From Chara braunii (lineage: Eukaryota; Streptophyta; Charophyceae; Charales; Characeae): DNA of 33,334 nucleotides. Below the pieces are notes generated by a model. That model ran no database searches. It saw only the letters and a list, made by a program, of their open reading frames with translations, and was not told the DNA's origin. This document shows positions 10,262 to 20,479 of the stretch, one piece after another. Position 1 is the first letter of the stretch; the number at the start of each line of letters is the position of its first letter. The position numbers and the translations under genes are program-made. The stretch is taken from the NCBI GenBank assembly GCA_003427395.1, contig BFEA01001146.1:10412-43745 (forward strand), read 5' to 3'.

Positions 10262-11022
10262 GAAATCGACGTTCTGGACATCGTTCGAGCGTTAGACCAC
10301 CGTATTCCCCTATCAATCGGACACCTGTTGTCCATTTCCGAACAAGCTAACGATCGGATGCTACAACATTGCAAGGCGCACCGAAAACAATTCCCCCTTG
10401 CCAGACTAACGACTGCGAAACGAAAGGCCCCCGCCAAGGAGCCAAGATCTGACATACCGAGCACTTCAGAGCCTGTTCGAATGGGCCTAATCCAGAAAGA
10501 CGATCACTTTAGACGAATCCAGGCACTCCCATGGANATCCGCAGAATNNGACGTGGAAGTTTNNGGAAACCCTATAGCGCGGTCCTTGATTCCGGAGTCG
10601 CGGTCNTGGCCATCTCCTTCNGAGTAGTCGAACGGGCCGGCANGCGAAAAGANGTGATCCCACTCGNGAAAGGCGATCACGTCGTCTCCGCTGACGAAGG
10701 CAAGATCCGAGTCATAGGGAGGATGGCGAATNNAGCCTTCCGCATCGGTAAGGTNAATGCCTTAGGCANCGTGGTNGTCCTAAATGTGAACACGTACGNC
10801 NTTCTTGTNGGTTTACCGGCCCTCACCACTTTGCGAGCCACGCTGGATTTCGAACGACGAGCCGTTATCCTCAACAACATAGGAGGAAAACCGTACACCA
10901 TTCCGATGCGTCTCACTCTTAGGGCCGCCTCGATGGTCGAACGACAACGACAGGAACCCCCTCAGACCCTATACGAGGGAGCCGCCCCACTGCTACCACG
11001 ATACCTGGCGATCATTTTGTGA
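10262..11022 (+). pseudogene. pol: pol: pre-protease linker and aspartic protease
   Basis: From 10262 a gypsy-like linker (IPLSIGHLLSISEQ) leads, through many ambiguous bases near 10530-10640, into a retropepsin-like domain. The catalytic triad DSG occurs in AVLDSGVAV, and the later hydrophobic-G segment is GLPALTTLRATLDF. A frame change falls within the ambiguous stretch and could be a sequencing artefact. The domain would cleave the Gag-Pol polyprotein. The frame stops at 11022, before RT. Confidence 0.75.
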
Positions 11023-11056
11023 TGTTACGGACATACCTCCCCGATCGCTTCTCACC

Positions 11057-12051
11057 GTGGAAAAAGAAGTGAGATTACAAAGCCTAGGAGCAGAGACACG
11101 GGCTTCGGAACCCTCTGGGTACCCTGAAGCCTCGCTGTTCGAGATGGGAATACGAATCGCAGAACGGCCGATAGATTCCCGGGATGTTGAGGATCGGATT
11201 ACCCCTGAAGAACACGTGGCCATCCGAGAGGAGGAAGCTCAGATGGTCGTCACCGTGTACTCACGGCGGTCGGATAACTCCTTTATCTCCTCCCCGCCTC
11301 CACGAGACGCGAAGATGATGCGCACGAAACACGTGATGGTCGTAATCCATGAACAACCTTACGAGTTACACGTGCCACAATACGTACCCGACGACATACA
11401 TCGCCTGATTGAGGATATCCTAAGGGAATATCAGGGAGCAGTTAGCGTAACGGACACGCACATCGGACTGTCACTAATCATCCAACACGAGATTCGGCCT
11501 GGAAATCACCCCCCAATCCACTACAAACCGTATCGATATTCCCTCGCTGAACCGAAAACGGCCTTACAGAGGATTAGAGAGTTCGAGGCTAACGGATGGA
11601 TTGAGCCGGCTACGGGACCGTGGTCCTTCCCATCAGTTCTCGTACCGAAGAAGAATGGGTCGGTCCGCATTCACATTGATTACCGAAAACAGAATGATAT
11701 CACGATTAAGAAGATGTGTACCCCCTTCCCCGGATTGATGATTTGTTGGATGCGATTGGGTGTGCTAACTACATTAGTAAGTTCGATATCCGCCACGGGT
11801 TTTACCATATTCTGGTTAAAGAGGAGGATCGGCCTAAGACGTCATTTGTTCTGTTTGAAGGCACATGGCAGTGGTTTCGATGCCCGATGGGGATTTGCAA
11901 CGCGCCGGCCACGTTCCAGCGCGCGATGAATGTGACATTTTAAAATTTGTCAACAAGACTCGACTGACGCAGGGGATGATCCATTTCTGCATCATTGTGT
12001 ACATGGACGACATCCTGGTCTATTCGGAATCCTACCACGGGCACGCGCAGC
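11057..12051 (+). pseudogene. pol: pol: reverse transcriptase, first part
   Basis: Gypsy RT motifs appear in order: WSFPSVLVPKKNGSVRIHIDYR, split in the text as SFPSVLVPKKNG then IDYRKQN; FDIRHGFYHILVKEED; FRCPMGICNAPATFQRAMN; and the catalytic box YMDD at 12000-12011. Frame changes occur near 11716-11730 and near 11940, where a TAA lies in the interrupted frame. The domain is cut at 12051 by the hAT-like insertion and resumes at 13936. Removing the insert and one duplicated 8-mer keeps the reading frame. Confidence 0.9.
12044..12051. repeat. 8-bp target-site duplication, left
   Basis: CGCGCAGC directly precedes the terminal repeat of the inserted element. The right-hand copy CGTGCAGC (13928-13935) differs by one C/T. 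Eight-base duplications are characteristic of hAT-superfamily insertions. Confidence 0.75.
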
Positions 12052-12283
12052 CTATGAATCCCCCTCGGCGGTGGACAACCGCGGCCAAGTCTGCGGACGC
12101 GGACTAGGCCGCGAGCCCGTGGACGCGTCGGCGCGGACGCGCGGCTTTGAAGCCACGTGGCGGCCGCAGGGGAGCGACTTTCGAAATTCGGGAGACACCA
12201 CGTGGTGGCGAAGCCCCGGCCCCACCCCCCCACAAAAAAAAAAACCAAAAAAGATTCACTTTTGGTTGGGGGTGTATGGGCGA

Positions 12284-13038
12284 NNNNNNNNNNNNNNNNN
12301 NNNNNNNNNNNNNNNNNNNNNNNNNNNNNNNNNNNNNNNNNNNNNNNNNNNNNNNNNNNNNNNNNNNNNNNNNNNNNNNNNNNNNNNNNNNNNNNNNNNN
12401 NNNNNNNNNNNNNNNNNNNNNNNNNNNNNNNNNNNNNNNNNNNNNNNNNNNNNNNNNNNNNNNNNNNNNNNNNNNNNNNNNNNNNNNNNNNNNNNNNNNN
12501 NNNNNNNNNNNNNNNNNNNNNNNNNNNNNNNNNNNNNNNNNNNNNNNNNNNNNNNNNNNNNNNNNNNNNNNNNNNNNNNNNNNNNNNNNNNNNNNNNNNN
12601 NNNNNNNNNNNNNNNNNNNNNNNNNNNNNNNNNNNNNNNNNNNNNNNNNNNNNNNNNNNNNNNNNNNNNNNNNNNNNNNNNNNNNNNNNNNNNNNNNNNN
12701 NNNNNNNNNNNNNNNNNNNNNNNNNNNNNNNNNNNNNNNNNNNNNNNNNNNNNNNNNNNNNNNNNNNNNNNNNNNNNNNNNNNNNNNNNNNNNNNNNNNN
12801 NNNNNNNNNNNNNNNNNNNNNNNNNNNNNNNNNNNNNNNNNNNNNNNNNNNNNNNNNNNNNNNNNNNNNNNNNNNNNNNNNNNNNNNNNNNNNNNNNNNN
12901 NNNNNNNNNNNNNNNNNNNNNNNNNNNNNNNNNNNNNNNNNNNNNNNNNNNNNNNNNNNNNNNNNNNNNNNNNNNNNNNNNNNNNNNNNNNNNNNNNNNN
13001 NNNNNNNNNNNNNNNNNNNNNNNNNNNNNNNNNNNNNN
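12284..13038. other. Assembly gap (Ns)
   Basis: 755 consecutive unknown bases. The gap abuts a CA repeat, which probably caused the break. The long open frames that appear to cross this gap are artefacts of the Ns. Confidence 0.98.
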
Positions 13039-13079
<41 letters not shown>

Positions 13080-13107
13080 ACAATCAATCAATCAATCAAT
13101 CAATCAA
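13039..13107. repeat. Microsatellites (CA)n and (AATC)n
   Basis: CA repeats run from the gap edge to about 13080 and are followed by six to seven AATC units. On the minus strand these form a GATT/TG tail directly after the 3' end of the LINE fragment. They may therefore be the LINE's own simple-repeat tail. Confidence 0.85.
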
Positions 13108-13254
13108 ACCTTTTTTTTCAAGTTTTTTGTTTATTTATTTTCAAATTTTGCATCTTTATTTTTCTAAAACACCTCATACCCCTGCAAAAAACAGAAATTC
13201 ATTTCTACAAAATACAGGTGAACTCCATAGTGCCAGCTTCCTGAGCAGGGTAAA

Positions 13255-13605
13255 CTATACTTCCCTGCTGCCTGTGATGTTGCCGGAGATGTTAGTTAGG
13301 ATTAGGATAGAGAGAGGGGGAATGTCAGGGGGTGGCAAAGTGAACAGGATCGACCACAACTCGCGGACCTTCTTCCATACCCATGTCGCATCTAGGCAGA
13401 AGAGGAGGCAGTGTGGGATGTCTTTGGGAAAGTTGTTGCTGCACATTGAGCAGCAGTCGGAGCTATCAGGGTCGGAATGTTTCCTTCTAGTATGTAGCCA
13501 TTGGTTAACGGGAAGGGTTGCATGTGCTAACAGCCATCGCAAGTTGTGGATTCCGATTGGTCTGATGAGAAGGTATTTGGTCCATGGGATGGTGATGGGG
13601 ATCAT
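13255..13605 (-). pseudogene. LINE reverse transcriptase C-terminus (zf-RVT)
   Basis: The 116-codon frame matches the zinc-binding region found at the C-terminus of plant LINE reverse transcriptases. It has RWLLAHATLPVNQWLHTR, then a CSMC pair, then a PHCLLFC segment, then a WKKVRELW helix. The core RT is absent, so the copy is truncated at its 5' side, as LINEs often are. The 3' side is AT-rich and ends in GATT and TG repeats. It lies within the hAT-like element as an insertion or a captured fragment. Confidence 0.75.
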
Positions 13606-13767
13606 GTCATCTAGGTCCAGTCTTCTCCATCACATATATCTAATGATAAAAAATGACAAAACAAAATTCCAACTTTTCTTTATATATATTTTTTAAATTT
13701 TCTTTAAATCGAATTTTGTTTTTGATTTTAAAAACATCCTAAACAAAGTCGGATTCCAAAAACAAAA

Positions 13768-13808
13768 ATATGGGGTTGTAGGTGTTAAAATTCCCTACAA
13801 CCCCATAT
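13768..13808. repeat. Perfect 15-bp hairpin
   Basis: ATATGGGGTTGTAGG (13768-13782) is perfectly complementary to 13794-13808 across an 11-base loop. Outside it, ccaaaaacaaaa and ttttttgtttttgg extend the pairing with small bulges. It lies near the right end of the hAT-like element. It may be a small foldback element. Confidence 0.8.
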
Positions 13809-13935
13809 ATTGTTTTTTGTTTTTGGCCTATGATTTAATTCTGAAAAAATCTGGTACGCGGAGGCGGCCGTGAATACGTCCGCCCTCCGAGCTCGGCCCC
13901 ACGGACGCATCCGCGGGTGTTTCATAGCGTGCAGC

Positions 13936-14788
13936 ACATCGAGTAGATACTGGGAGCCTTGAGGGATGTCGGATTCACGATCGCGTTGGAGAAAAGCGAG
14001 TTCTTTCTCCCTTAGATTTCGTTCCTGGGTTACGTGGTGACTCGGGGTGGTTTGTGGCCTGATTCGGGGAAGGTCGAAGCTGTCCAAGACGCTCCGACTC
14101 CCACGTCACTGACGCAGGTTCGAGCCTTCCTCGGACTGGCTTCGTATTATCGACGATTTATCACGGGGTTCGCCGCTACCGCACGACCTTTAACGAACCT
14201 GCTATGGAAGGACTAGCCCCTCAGTTGGGACGCAGAGTGCGAACGGGCCTGGCCACAACACCTATTTTGATCCGACCGGACCCAACAAAGCAGTTCATCC
14301 TTATTACGGACTGGCAGCCCGAGGCAATCTCCGCTATTCTAGCATAGAAAGGGAACGACGGACGCGAGCATGTCATCCAGTACGCCTCCCGTACTGTACA
14401 AGACGAACGAAGGGACGATTCGGCCCCACAAGGAGAGTGTTACGCAGTGGTTTGGGGAATCCAGCACTTCCATCCGTATCTGTACGAACATAAGTTTCTC
14501 CTTGTTGCAGATCATGAGCCGCTATTGGCCCTCAAAAGGCTCACAAATTACACGAGCATGATTGGACGGTGGGTGGTGCGGCTACATGAATACGATTTCG
14601 ACATCATCCATCGGAAGACAGAACGACACGAAAACGCGGACGGGTTGACGCGACTGCATTGTCCAACAAAGGTCGCCAAGGCTGAAGAAATCATCCCGTG
14701 GAAGACACCGGAGTCAACCAGCGGACCCCGGTACGGACAAGTGGCAGTTCTCCCACACACCGTGGGACAAGCACGTGGTGATGGGTGA
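13936..14788 (+). pseudogene. pol: pol: RT thumb/connection and RNase H
   Basis: After the insertion the frame continues with GFTIALEKSEFF, AFLGLASYYRRFITGFA and then RNase H. The acidic residues expected for RNase H are visible in TDWQPEA, in ECYAVVW and in ADHEPLLALK, followed by the typical IIHRKTERHENADGLTR. In-frame TAG codons occur at 13944, 14214 and 14345. A short deletion near 14250 shifts the frame between the connection and RNase H. RNase H would remove the RNA template during reverse transcription. This copy is inactive. Confidence 0.88.
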
Positions 14789-15246
14789 CGGAGGTAACTC
14801 CAATGCTCCTCTCTCTCCCCTCTCGTCTTCGTCTTTTTTTTTTTTTCTTTTCCCGACAAATTTTGTTATTTCTGTGAAGCGATCTCGCGGGTCTACTCGG
14901 TCCCTATGCATCCTAGTGGGGATGGGTATGTTGAATGGGTAGATTGTCGGCAGTATGTGTCCAGAGCCCATGGCTCTTGTATCCAGCACCGAAGCGGCAA
15001 TAAGCCTTGGTTGTACCCCCTGTGTAGGACCGATAAAATCCCGACCGAGGCTCGATTCTTCGACGCCACGTCAGAAGGATTAAAAAAAACTCAAAGGTTT
15101 AGAAGAGCTGAGATTTGGAATGATGTCGCCCTGATAGCGACCGTAGTAGGGAACCCCCTCCGAGACTTCACTAGGGAGGACCGGAGGAGGGCCAATGAAA
15201 GGGCTAGGGATTATCGATGGAACGAGGGACGATTGGAAAAAACACC
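14789..15246 (+). pseudogene. pol: pol: linker before the integrase zinc finger
   Basis: After a C/T-rich stretch (14805-14860) the frame 14906-15246 encodes a segment ending RARDYRWNEGRLEK. This is the Y.W..G.L.K phrase that normally stands just before the HHCC zinc finger of gypsy integrases. The expected zinc finger does not follow. The sequence enters the TIR element at 15247 and the integrase resumes about 9.4 kb away. Confidence 0.7.
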
Positions 15247-16572
15247 GAATTCATGAAAACCTAACAAAACGACAAAACCCTACGTTGCATAGAGTACACG
15301 TATGGGGCCTTTCCATAGGAAACGTAAAGGTAATATCTGTACGGGATCTGTACGGGAACCTGTACGGAAACCTGTACGTCTTGTAGGCCCCCGTACGAAA
15401 AAGCAAAAAAAAAAAAAAAAAAGTCATAAAAAAAATTCGAAAAAAAATATATGTGATGCAACAACACAAAGCAAGCAACATTTGGCTGAGCATCATCTTC
15501 AGATTCTTATTAGAATTTGAGAAAAAAAATAAGAACACTACCAGATTATAAAAAAAAAAAAAAAAAAAAAACTCGTACGGGGCCCCTAACATATGAGTAG
15601 CGTACGAGTACAAGAGTACAAATCCGTACTCGTACGAGGGTGTGTACAAGTGGCAAGGCAGACAAAACCTAACAATTTTTATAGAATGAAAAAGTACAAT
15701 ATCAAACTGTTCTTTTTGACACATAAAAAATAATATTTGTAACTGTGTCCTGAGAAAGGATGCAAAAAAACGGGCAAAAAGTCTAGCAATTTTTAAATAT
15801 GCAAGAAAATCATTTTTAGCAAAGAGCGTGTTATAGGACTATAAATTCTTCTTAGTAGATTGACAAAAAACAGAGCGTAAACAAGATAAACTATAAAAAC
15901 TCGAAATATGTATAAAAAAAAAACAGTTTTAGAGAATACTCATTTATAGAACTATAAGTCATTTTTAGTACTTGGTAAAAACCAAAATCTGTGAAAACTA
16001 ATTTATAGATTTATAAATCATATAAGTCATTTTTTGAACCCTCTGTAAAACCCTTGTCAAAAAATATATGTTATGTAAAAGACGAATTCAAACAACTTTT
16101 GCCTCGGAAATATCTTCAAATTCTTAACCAACCACAATCTAAAATTAAGAAATGATAAAATATTTTAATGAAAAATAATATATTCGTCCATGTATGAGAG
16201 AACATATTCAAGCGAATGTATTCGTGAAAAGGACAACATATGGCGTGTTTGGGAGACCCTCCAATACGTTCATCGTGTTGCATACCTTATACAACTAAAA
16301 ATATGATTTGTTTAGATAAAGAAAAAAAATGGAATATTTTGGTTCATGAAGAAAAAATGTTTTGGAAGGTAGTGATTTTCTGTAAAAAAACCTGCTTTTC
16401 TCCTCACCACTTCGAGTGGTTTTAAAAAAGTAGTTTTTTATTCCATTTTTTGCGGATCTTTAACTTCACCTAGAATTGTGTTGATGTAGGAGGCCTGAAA
16501 AATGTTCTATGAGAATATTTGAAAATTTTCGTGTATACCTAACAATTTGTTTTGTTAGGTTTTTACGAATCC
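15247..16572. mobile_element. TIR element after RNase H (possibly MULE-like)
   Basis: The ends share aaaacctaacaaaac as a perfect 15-bp inverted repeat (15256-15270 and 16549-16563). It extends to 24 positions with 3 mismatches. An alternative reading makes cgaattcatg and cgaatcctatg imperfect duplications of 9-11 bp, as for Mutator-like elements. The interior is AT-rich and has no transposase. At 15340-15390 and 15570-15645 it holds many GTACG words in opposite orientations, with two A-runs (near 15405 and 15550) between them. Confidence 0.55.
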
Positions 16573-18469
16573 TATGTTAAAAACGGAAGACGGACGGTAG
16601 TGGGATTTGGATGACTGTACCATACCCGTTCATGAGGTATGACTGGGTTAGCTCAGCCCACGAACATACCGCAACTCACTTCGTCGTCCGAATCACCGAG
16701 CGCATCGGTCCGGCACCGCACGTGGCAGCGCGGGACCGTCTCGGCCGCGTCACGTAGGAGTTGGACCAACCTTGCCGCAAACACACAAATGGAGCTTCCT
16801 TAGGCCGCTTCGGCCGAGTGCGCTAGCCATACCTCGCGCGAGCCCCTACGACAGGATAGGGCCTACGCGAGGCACATCTTACCTCCACCTTACGGGACCT
16901 GTCACCTCCCTTTGGTGGGCGTATCCCCGCCGAGCTACCAGTCCACAGTACGAAGGCTGATCAGTTGCAATCGCAGAGGTGGACCAGCCGAGGGCGTTTC
17001 TCGCTCGCTGTAGCATAGGGGATACACGCGGTAATACGCCTATCGAACCCGCGCGCGAACCGCCACCTTGGGGGGGCTGAGGTCCCAAGAGCGGTTCGTC
17101 GCCGGTCGACTAGGACGCATCCCACACACCAGGCGCACACCACTTTACGAACGCAAAAATAAAACACACACACACACATACGGAACTACACAACACAAAC
17201 AACACGACAACACTTCAGGTCTCTTCAGCAGCCATCCTATAATTCTCCGATGCGGGAATCGGATAGGCGTCACGCGCGAGACTTAGTATAAAACTGCGCG
17301 CATTCAGGGCTGACTCATATCGACTCGCAATGCAAGCGTACGCAAGCAGTCGCAATGATGGCGTACTATGTAGTGCCTATAATCAAGTGGTCCCTCGTGG
17401 ATCCGAGTACCGCTTATGACACTCAAGTGTCAGACTCGATGTGTCGTGAGGGTCTAATCCTTCACGACATTGCACGACTGAAGGAATAGTTGTGCAGCCG
17501 CCGCGAGACCTCTGTCCTTTGGTCTGAGCGTCTCGGCAGGCAAGGCAAATAGGTTCTGCACCGGGGCAGATTCCTTTCCTGCGGAGTCTAGGGCTTCGTA
17601 TGTCCTGGACAAGGACCTTGAATCTTGGCCCAGGACCAACGTCCGACTAAGAAAACCCCAAGACGCAAATAGTCAAGAGGGAGGGTCTTTCCTGTGCCCC
17701 TCAATCTCAATCTCTAAGCAGGTTTCTAACATGAGGCTTTTAGGCCTCTCGAACACTCATCATAAGTATACCCACGCATACATGCATAAGGGAAATAGAG
17801 TTGCGACGATCACTTCTCACAGGCAAAGTGAGACTCCTCACAACCATGTATATGTATATGGGATCGTAGGCAATCCAAATCCAAAATCTGAGCCACAGAG
17901 CATACCTGCAATCACACCAAGAATTGAACGATAAACACACACTACACGGAGTCAACCATAACCGATCCCCACACTCATACCCATTGCTTTAGCCATGCAA
18001 GCCCCAACCTCCTGCCCAACCAACCCTAATTAAATACTCAGTACCTTTGTCAAATGGCAATTCAATAAAAGTCCGGGCAAAACCGTCAACAAACAATAAA
18101 ATCACCAGGGCTAAAACCTTTTAGGTTTGGGTATGGAGAGTGAGTTGGAATTGAGTCGTGGACCGACGAATCGGCAACCGACCTGTTATAAGTGATACAG
18201 AAGATGATCCTCAAGGGATCAAGCTGAATCTAGTCCTGATCTTGAATCAGACACCCCAAAGGACCTATAACACAAGGTAGGTCAAATGTCCAAGCTAAGT
18301 CATCAACATATGGGGGATAAACCTCCATAGCACATTCTCCCTCAAGGCTACCTGCCAATTAAGTCCAAGCCTGCCTCCAAGTCAGTGCCCAAAGCAAAGG
18401 TAGGCAAATGGCAGAATCTCCCTTATTCAAGGTGGATTGTCAGAATCGTGACCTGTCAAAATATAATGT
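16573..18469. other. Non-coding insert, no recognisable gene
   Basis: GC-rich to about 17640, then AT-richer. It is part of the block separating RNase H from integrase. A TATA-like GTATAAAAC near 17287 and a CA-type repeat near 17165-17178 are the only visible signals. Short open frames have no domain. The precise left edge of the large insertion cannot be placed. Confidence 0.45.
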
Positions 18470-19040
18470 AACTCCTCTAATTCAAGAAAATTTTGGCAGC
18501 GCTTCCCGTAGTAAAAGTGCCTTTTCAAAATTTATACAAGCTCAAATATCAAAAGCCAGAGTAATCTTTGACTCTTTGAACATCGAATTTTGTCTAACTC
18601 TCTTTAGTTAGTAAAAATTTGGGCAACACCCTCTTTAGAATTTGGGATTTCCCAGATTTATACCAAGTCAAATTTGAACTCAGCCCCCAACTTTGGGTTG
18701 AACTTAGACAAAATCAAACTAACTCCTTAGTTTTTTAGAAATTTCGGCAGCACTCCCCCTATAAAAGTGCTTTTTCAAAATTTATACGAAGCTAAGTTTA
18801 GAGCTTAAGACTAACTTTGACTTTTCAAAGTCCAATTTTGTCTAACTCTCTGAATTAGCAAAAATTTGGGCAACATTCCCCTTAGAAAGGGAGACTTTCC
18901 AAATTTTTACTAAGTCAGATATACAGAAAAGGCAAGTTGAACTTTGACAAGTCAAAATTTGTCTAACTCCTTAAATCTGTAAAAATTTCGGCAGCGCTTC
19001 CCGTAGAGAAAGTAGCTTACCAAAATTTATACAAGTTCAA
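18470..19040. repeat. Alternating A/B tandem array, period about 123 bp
   Basis: Five degenerate units start their core at about 18495, 18621, 18746, 18868 and 18989, giving spacings of 121-126 bp. Odd units carry cggcagcgcttcccgta-like cores; even units carry gggcaacayyccctt-like cores. Each unit also has gtctaactc upstream and a caaaatttatacaag-like phrase downstream. The A cores can pair locally, as in GCACT with AGTGC in the third unit. Similar TTTCGGCAG...CCCC words occur, as I recall, in plant retrotransposons. Confidence 0.75.
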
Positions 19041-19321
19041 GTATAACTGCGAGTCTCAGAAAATGCAAGAATCGATCTAAGCAAAATAAAGCCAACTCAG
19101 AAAATGTTGGAATTGAGCTAACTCCTATCGCTCTAGCACGTGGCGAGCCTTCTAAAGCAACTACCTGTTAATCCTGAAACAAAGACCAAGTGGTAATCTC
19201 ACTCAGCCACACGCAGGTCAAACCCCAAAGGTAAGTACTATCACCAACCTCAAGCTCCTTTAGCAAACAATAGTCTATACTTTCTTTGTGAGTTATCCCC
19301 TTATACCCAACTTACATAAGG

Positions 19322-20262
19322 CATAGGTCAGGCCACCTGAACTTACAGAGCGAGCCCAACTTAGCCAGGCCTAAAGTCGGAATACCTAAACTTATTGAGC
19401 GTTCTGACTTGGCCAGGTGTACACAAACAGAGGGCCCAACTACTTCTCTCTTCTTAGGGCATATGACTAGACCACTCATGTCGCCCTGAACTGTTTAAAT
19501 AGCCAAGTTATATATACCTCTCTGAACTTAGTCGTCAAGGGGAAATACAAGGCTGAGCCGCTCAACTTAGAACACTGCTCAGCCCGTCCAAGTTTACCTT
19601 CAGTTATACCTCTTGGTTATACTCTCTTCGTTTATGATACGCTATAGCCAGGCTACCTAAACTTATAGAGCGGCCTGACTAGCCTGTTCTCAATAGCATA
19701 GTAATATAGTATAATCAGATTATATTCATTGAGTTCCAACATGTACGAGGCATTGGGTCAGACTACCTAAACTTATAGAGCGGTCTGATCCTTTGGCAGG
19801 TTCGTTTCTCTCTGATCCAATTTGTGAGGGGCAATAGGTCAGGCTACCTAAACTTATAGAGCGGCCTGTCCGCTACTAGAATTATTCCCTCAGAACAAAA
19901 CAGGAAAAAGGTTGAACCACCTAAACTTATAAAGCGGTACAGATCTCCTCGTTCAGAAACAAAGAAACATAGAAAACCCCAAATAAAAACAAGGCAACCC
20001 AAGGTACCTAAACTTATAGAGCGCCTTGGGTCCCTGAAAGTCATTTGCAGCCAGACCCTCACAAGCCAGAGCAGTCAGGTCACCTAAACTTATAGAGCGT
20101 CCTGACTCTCCATACAGTTCACAGCACTGGGTCTCCCCAAGCTTATGGGGGACATCCCAGCCTCCAGGGCTTCAGGCTACCTAAACTTATAAGGCGGTCT
20201 GAGGCTCCATGCAATCCAAAAATAAACAAAGCGTTGGACTTCCCCAAACTTATAGGGACCTC
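19322..20262. repeat. Array of hairpins with one loop and covarying stems
   Basis: At least eight hairpins share a loop close to tacctaaacttatagagcg (19 nt), but their stems differ. The arm pairs are 19374-19382/19402-19410, 19551-19558/19577-19584, 19645-19653/19673-19681, 19755-19763/19783-19791, 19837-19844/19864-19871, 19997-20004/20024-20031, 20073-20079/20101-20107 and 20169-20177/20197-20205. The second has a divergent 18-nt loop. Weaker members lie near 19327, 19911, 20127 and 20237. Stem changes on one arm are matched on the other, often with G.T pairs between. Spacing is irregular, so this is not a simple tandem or CRISPR array. Confidence 0.85.
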
Positions 20263-20479
20263 CCGTTCTTAATGACCCAACCAGACGGCATACAATACTT
20301 CCTTCCTTCCAACCTTCCCCCAGATGCACCCCATTTCATTCACAATCTGCTTTCAGGCAATCAACAAACTGAAACTGAGATTTGCCCATACATTCTCTTA
20401 CTTCAATCTGACTTATGTCCTGAAAGTCAAACTCAAAATCAAGTACAGGATCCACACAATCCGCTTAGTCAAACATAGA

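Larger units (their letters stand above)
12052..13927. mobile_element. hAT-like non-autonomous DNA transposon in RT
   Basis: The left end ctatgaatccccctcgg and the right end (other strand) ctatgaaacacccgcgg match at 14 of 17 bases and are flanked by 8-bp near-identical duplications. Both subterminal regions are GC-rich with repeated GCGGACGC-type words, as in many hAT elements. The interior holds an assembly gap, simple repeats, a LINE fragment and a strong hairpin. No transposase is visible, although 755 bp are unknown. The 8-bp duplication would also suit the KDZ group. The TIR start is not the usual hAT CAGGG or TAGGG. Confidence 0.75.

Noticed and set aside
11940-13696. Very long open frames (275-541 codons) on both strands across the gap
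   Set aside because: Most of their length is the 755-bp run of Ns, which cannot contain stops. The ends are unrelated sequence.
19322-20262. CRISPR-like array
   Set aside because: The repeated part is a loop with variable stems and the spacing varies between about 70 and 110 bp or more. The context is eukaryotic retrotransposon sequence with no cas genes.
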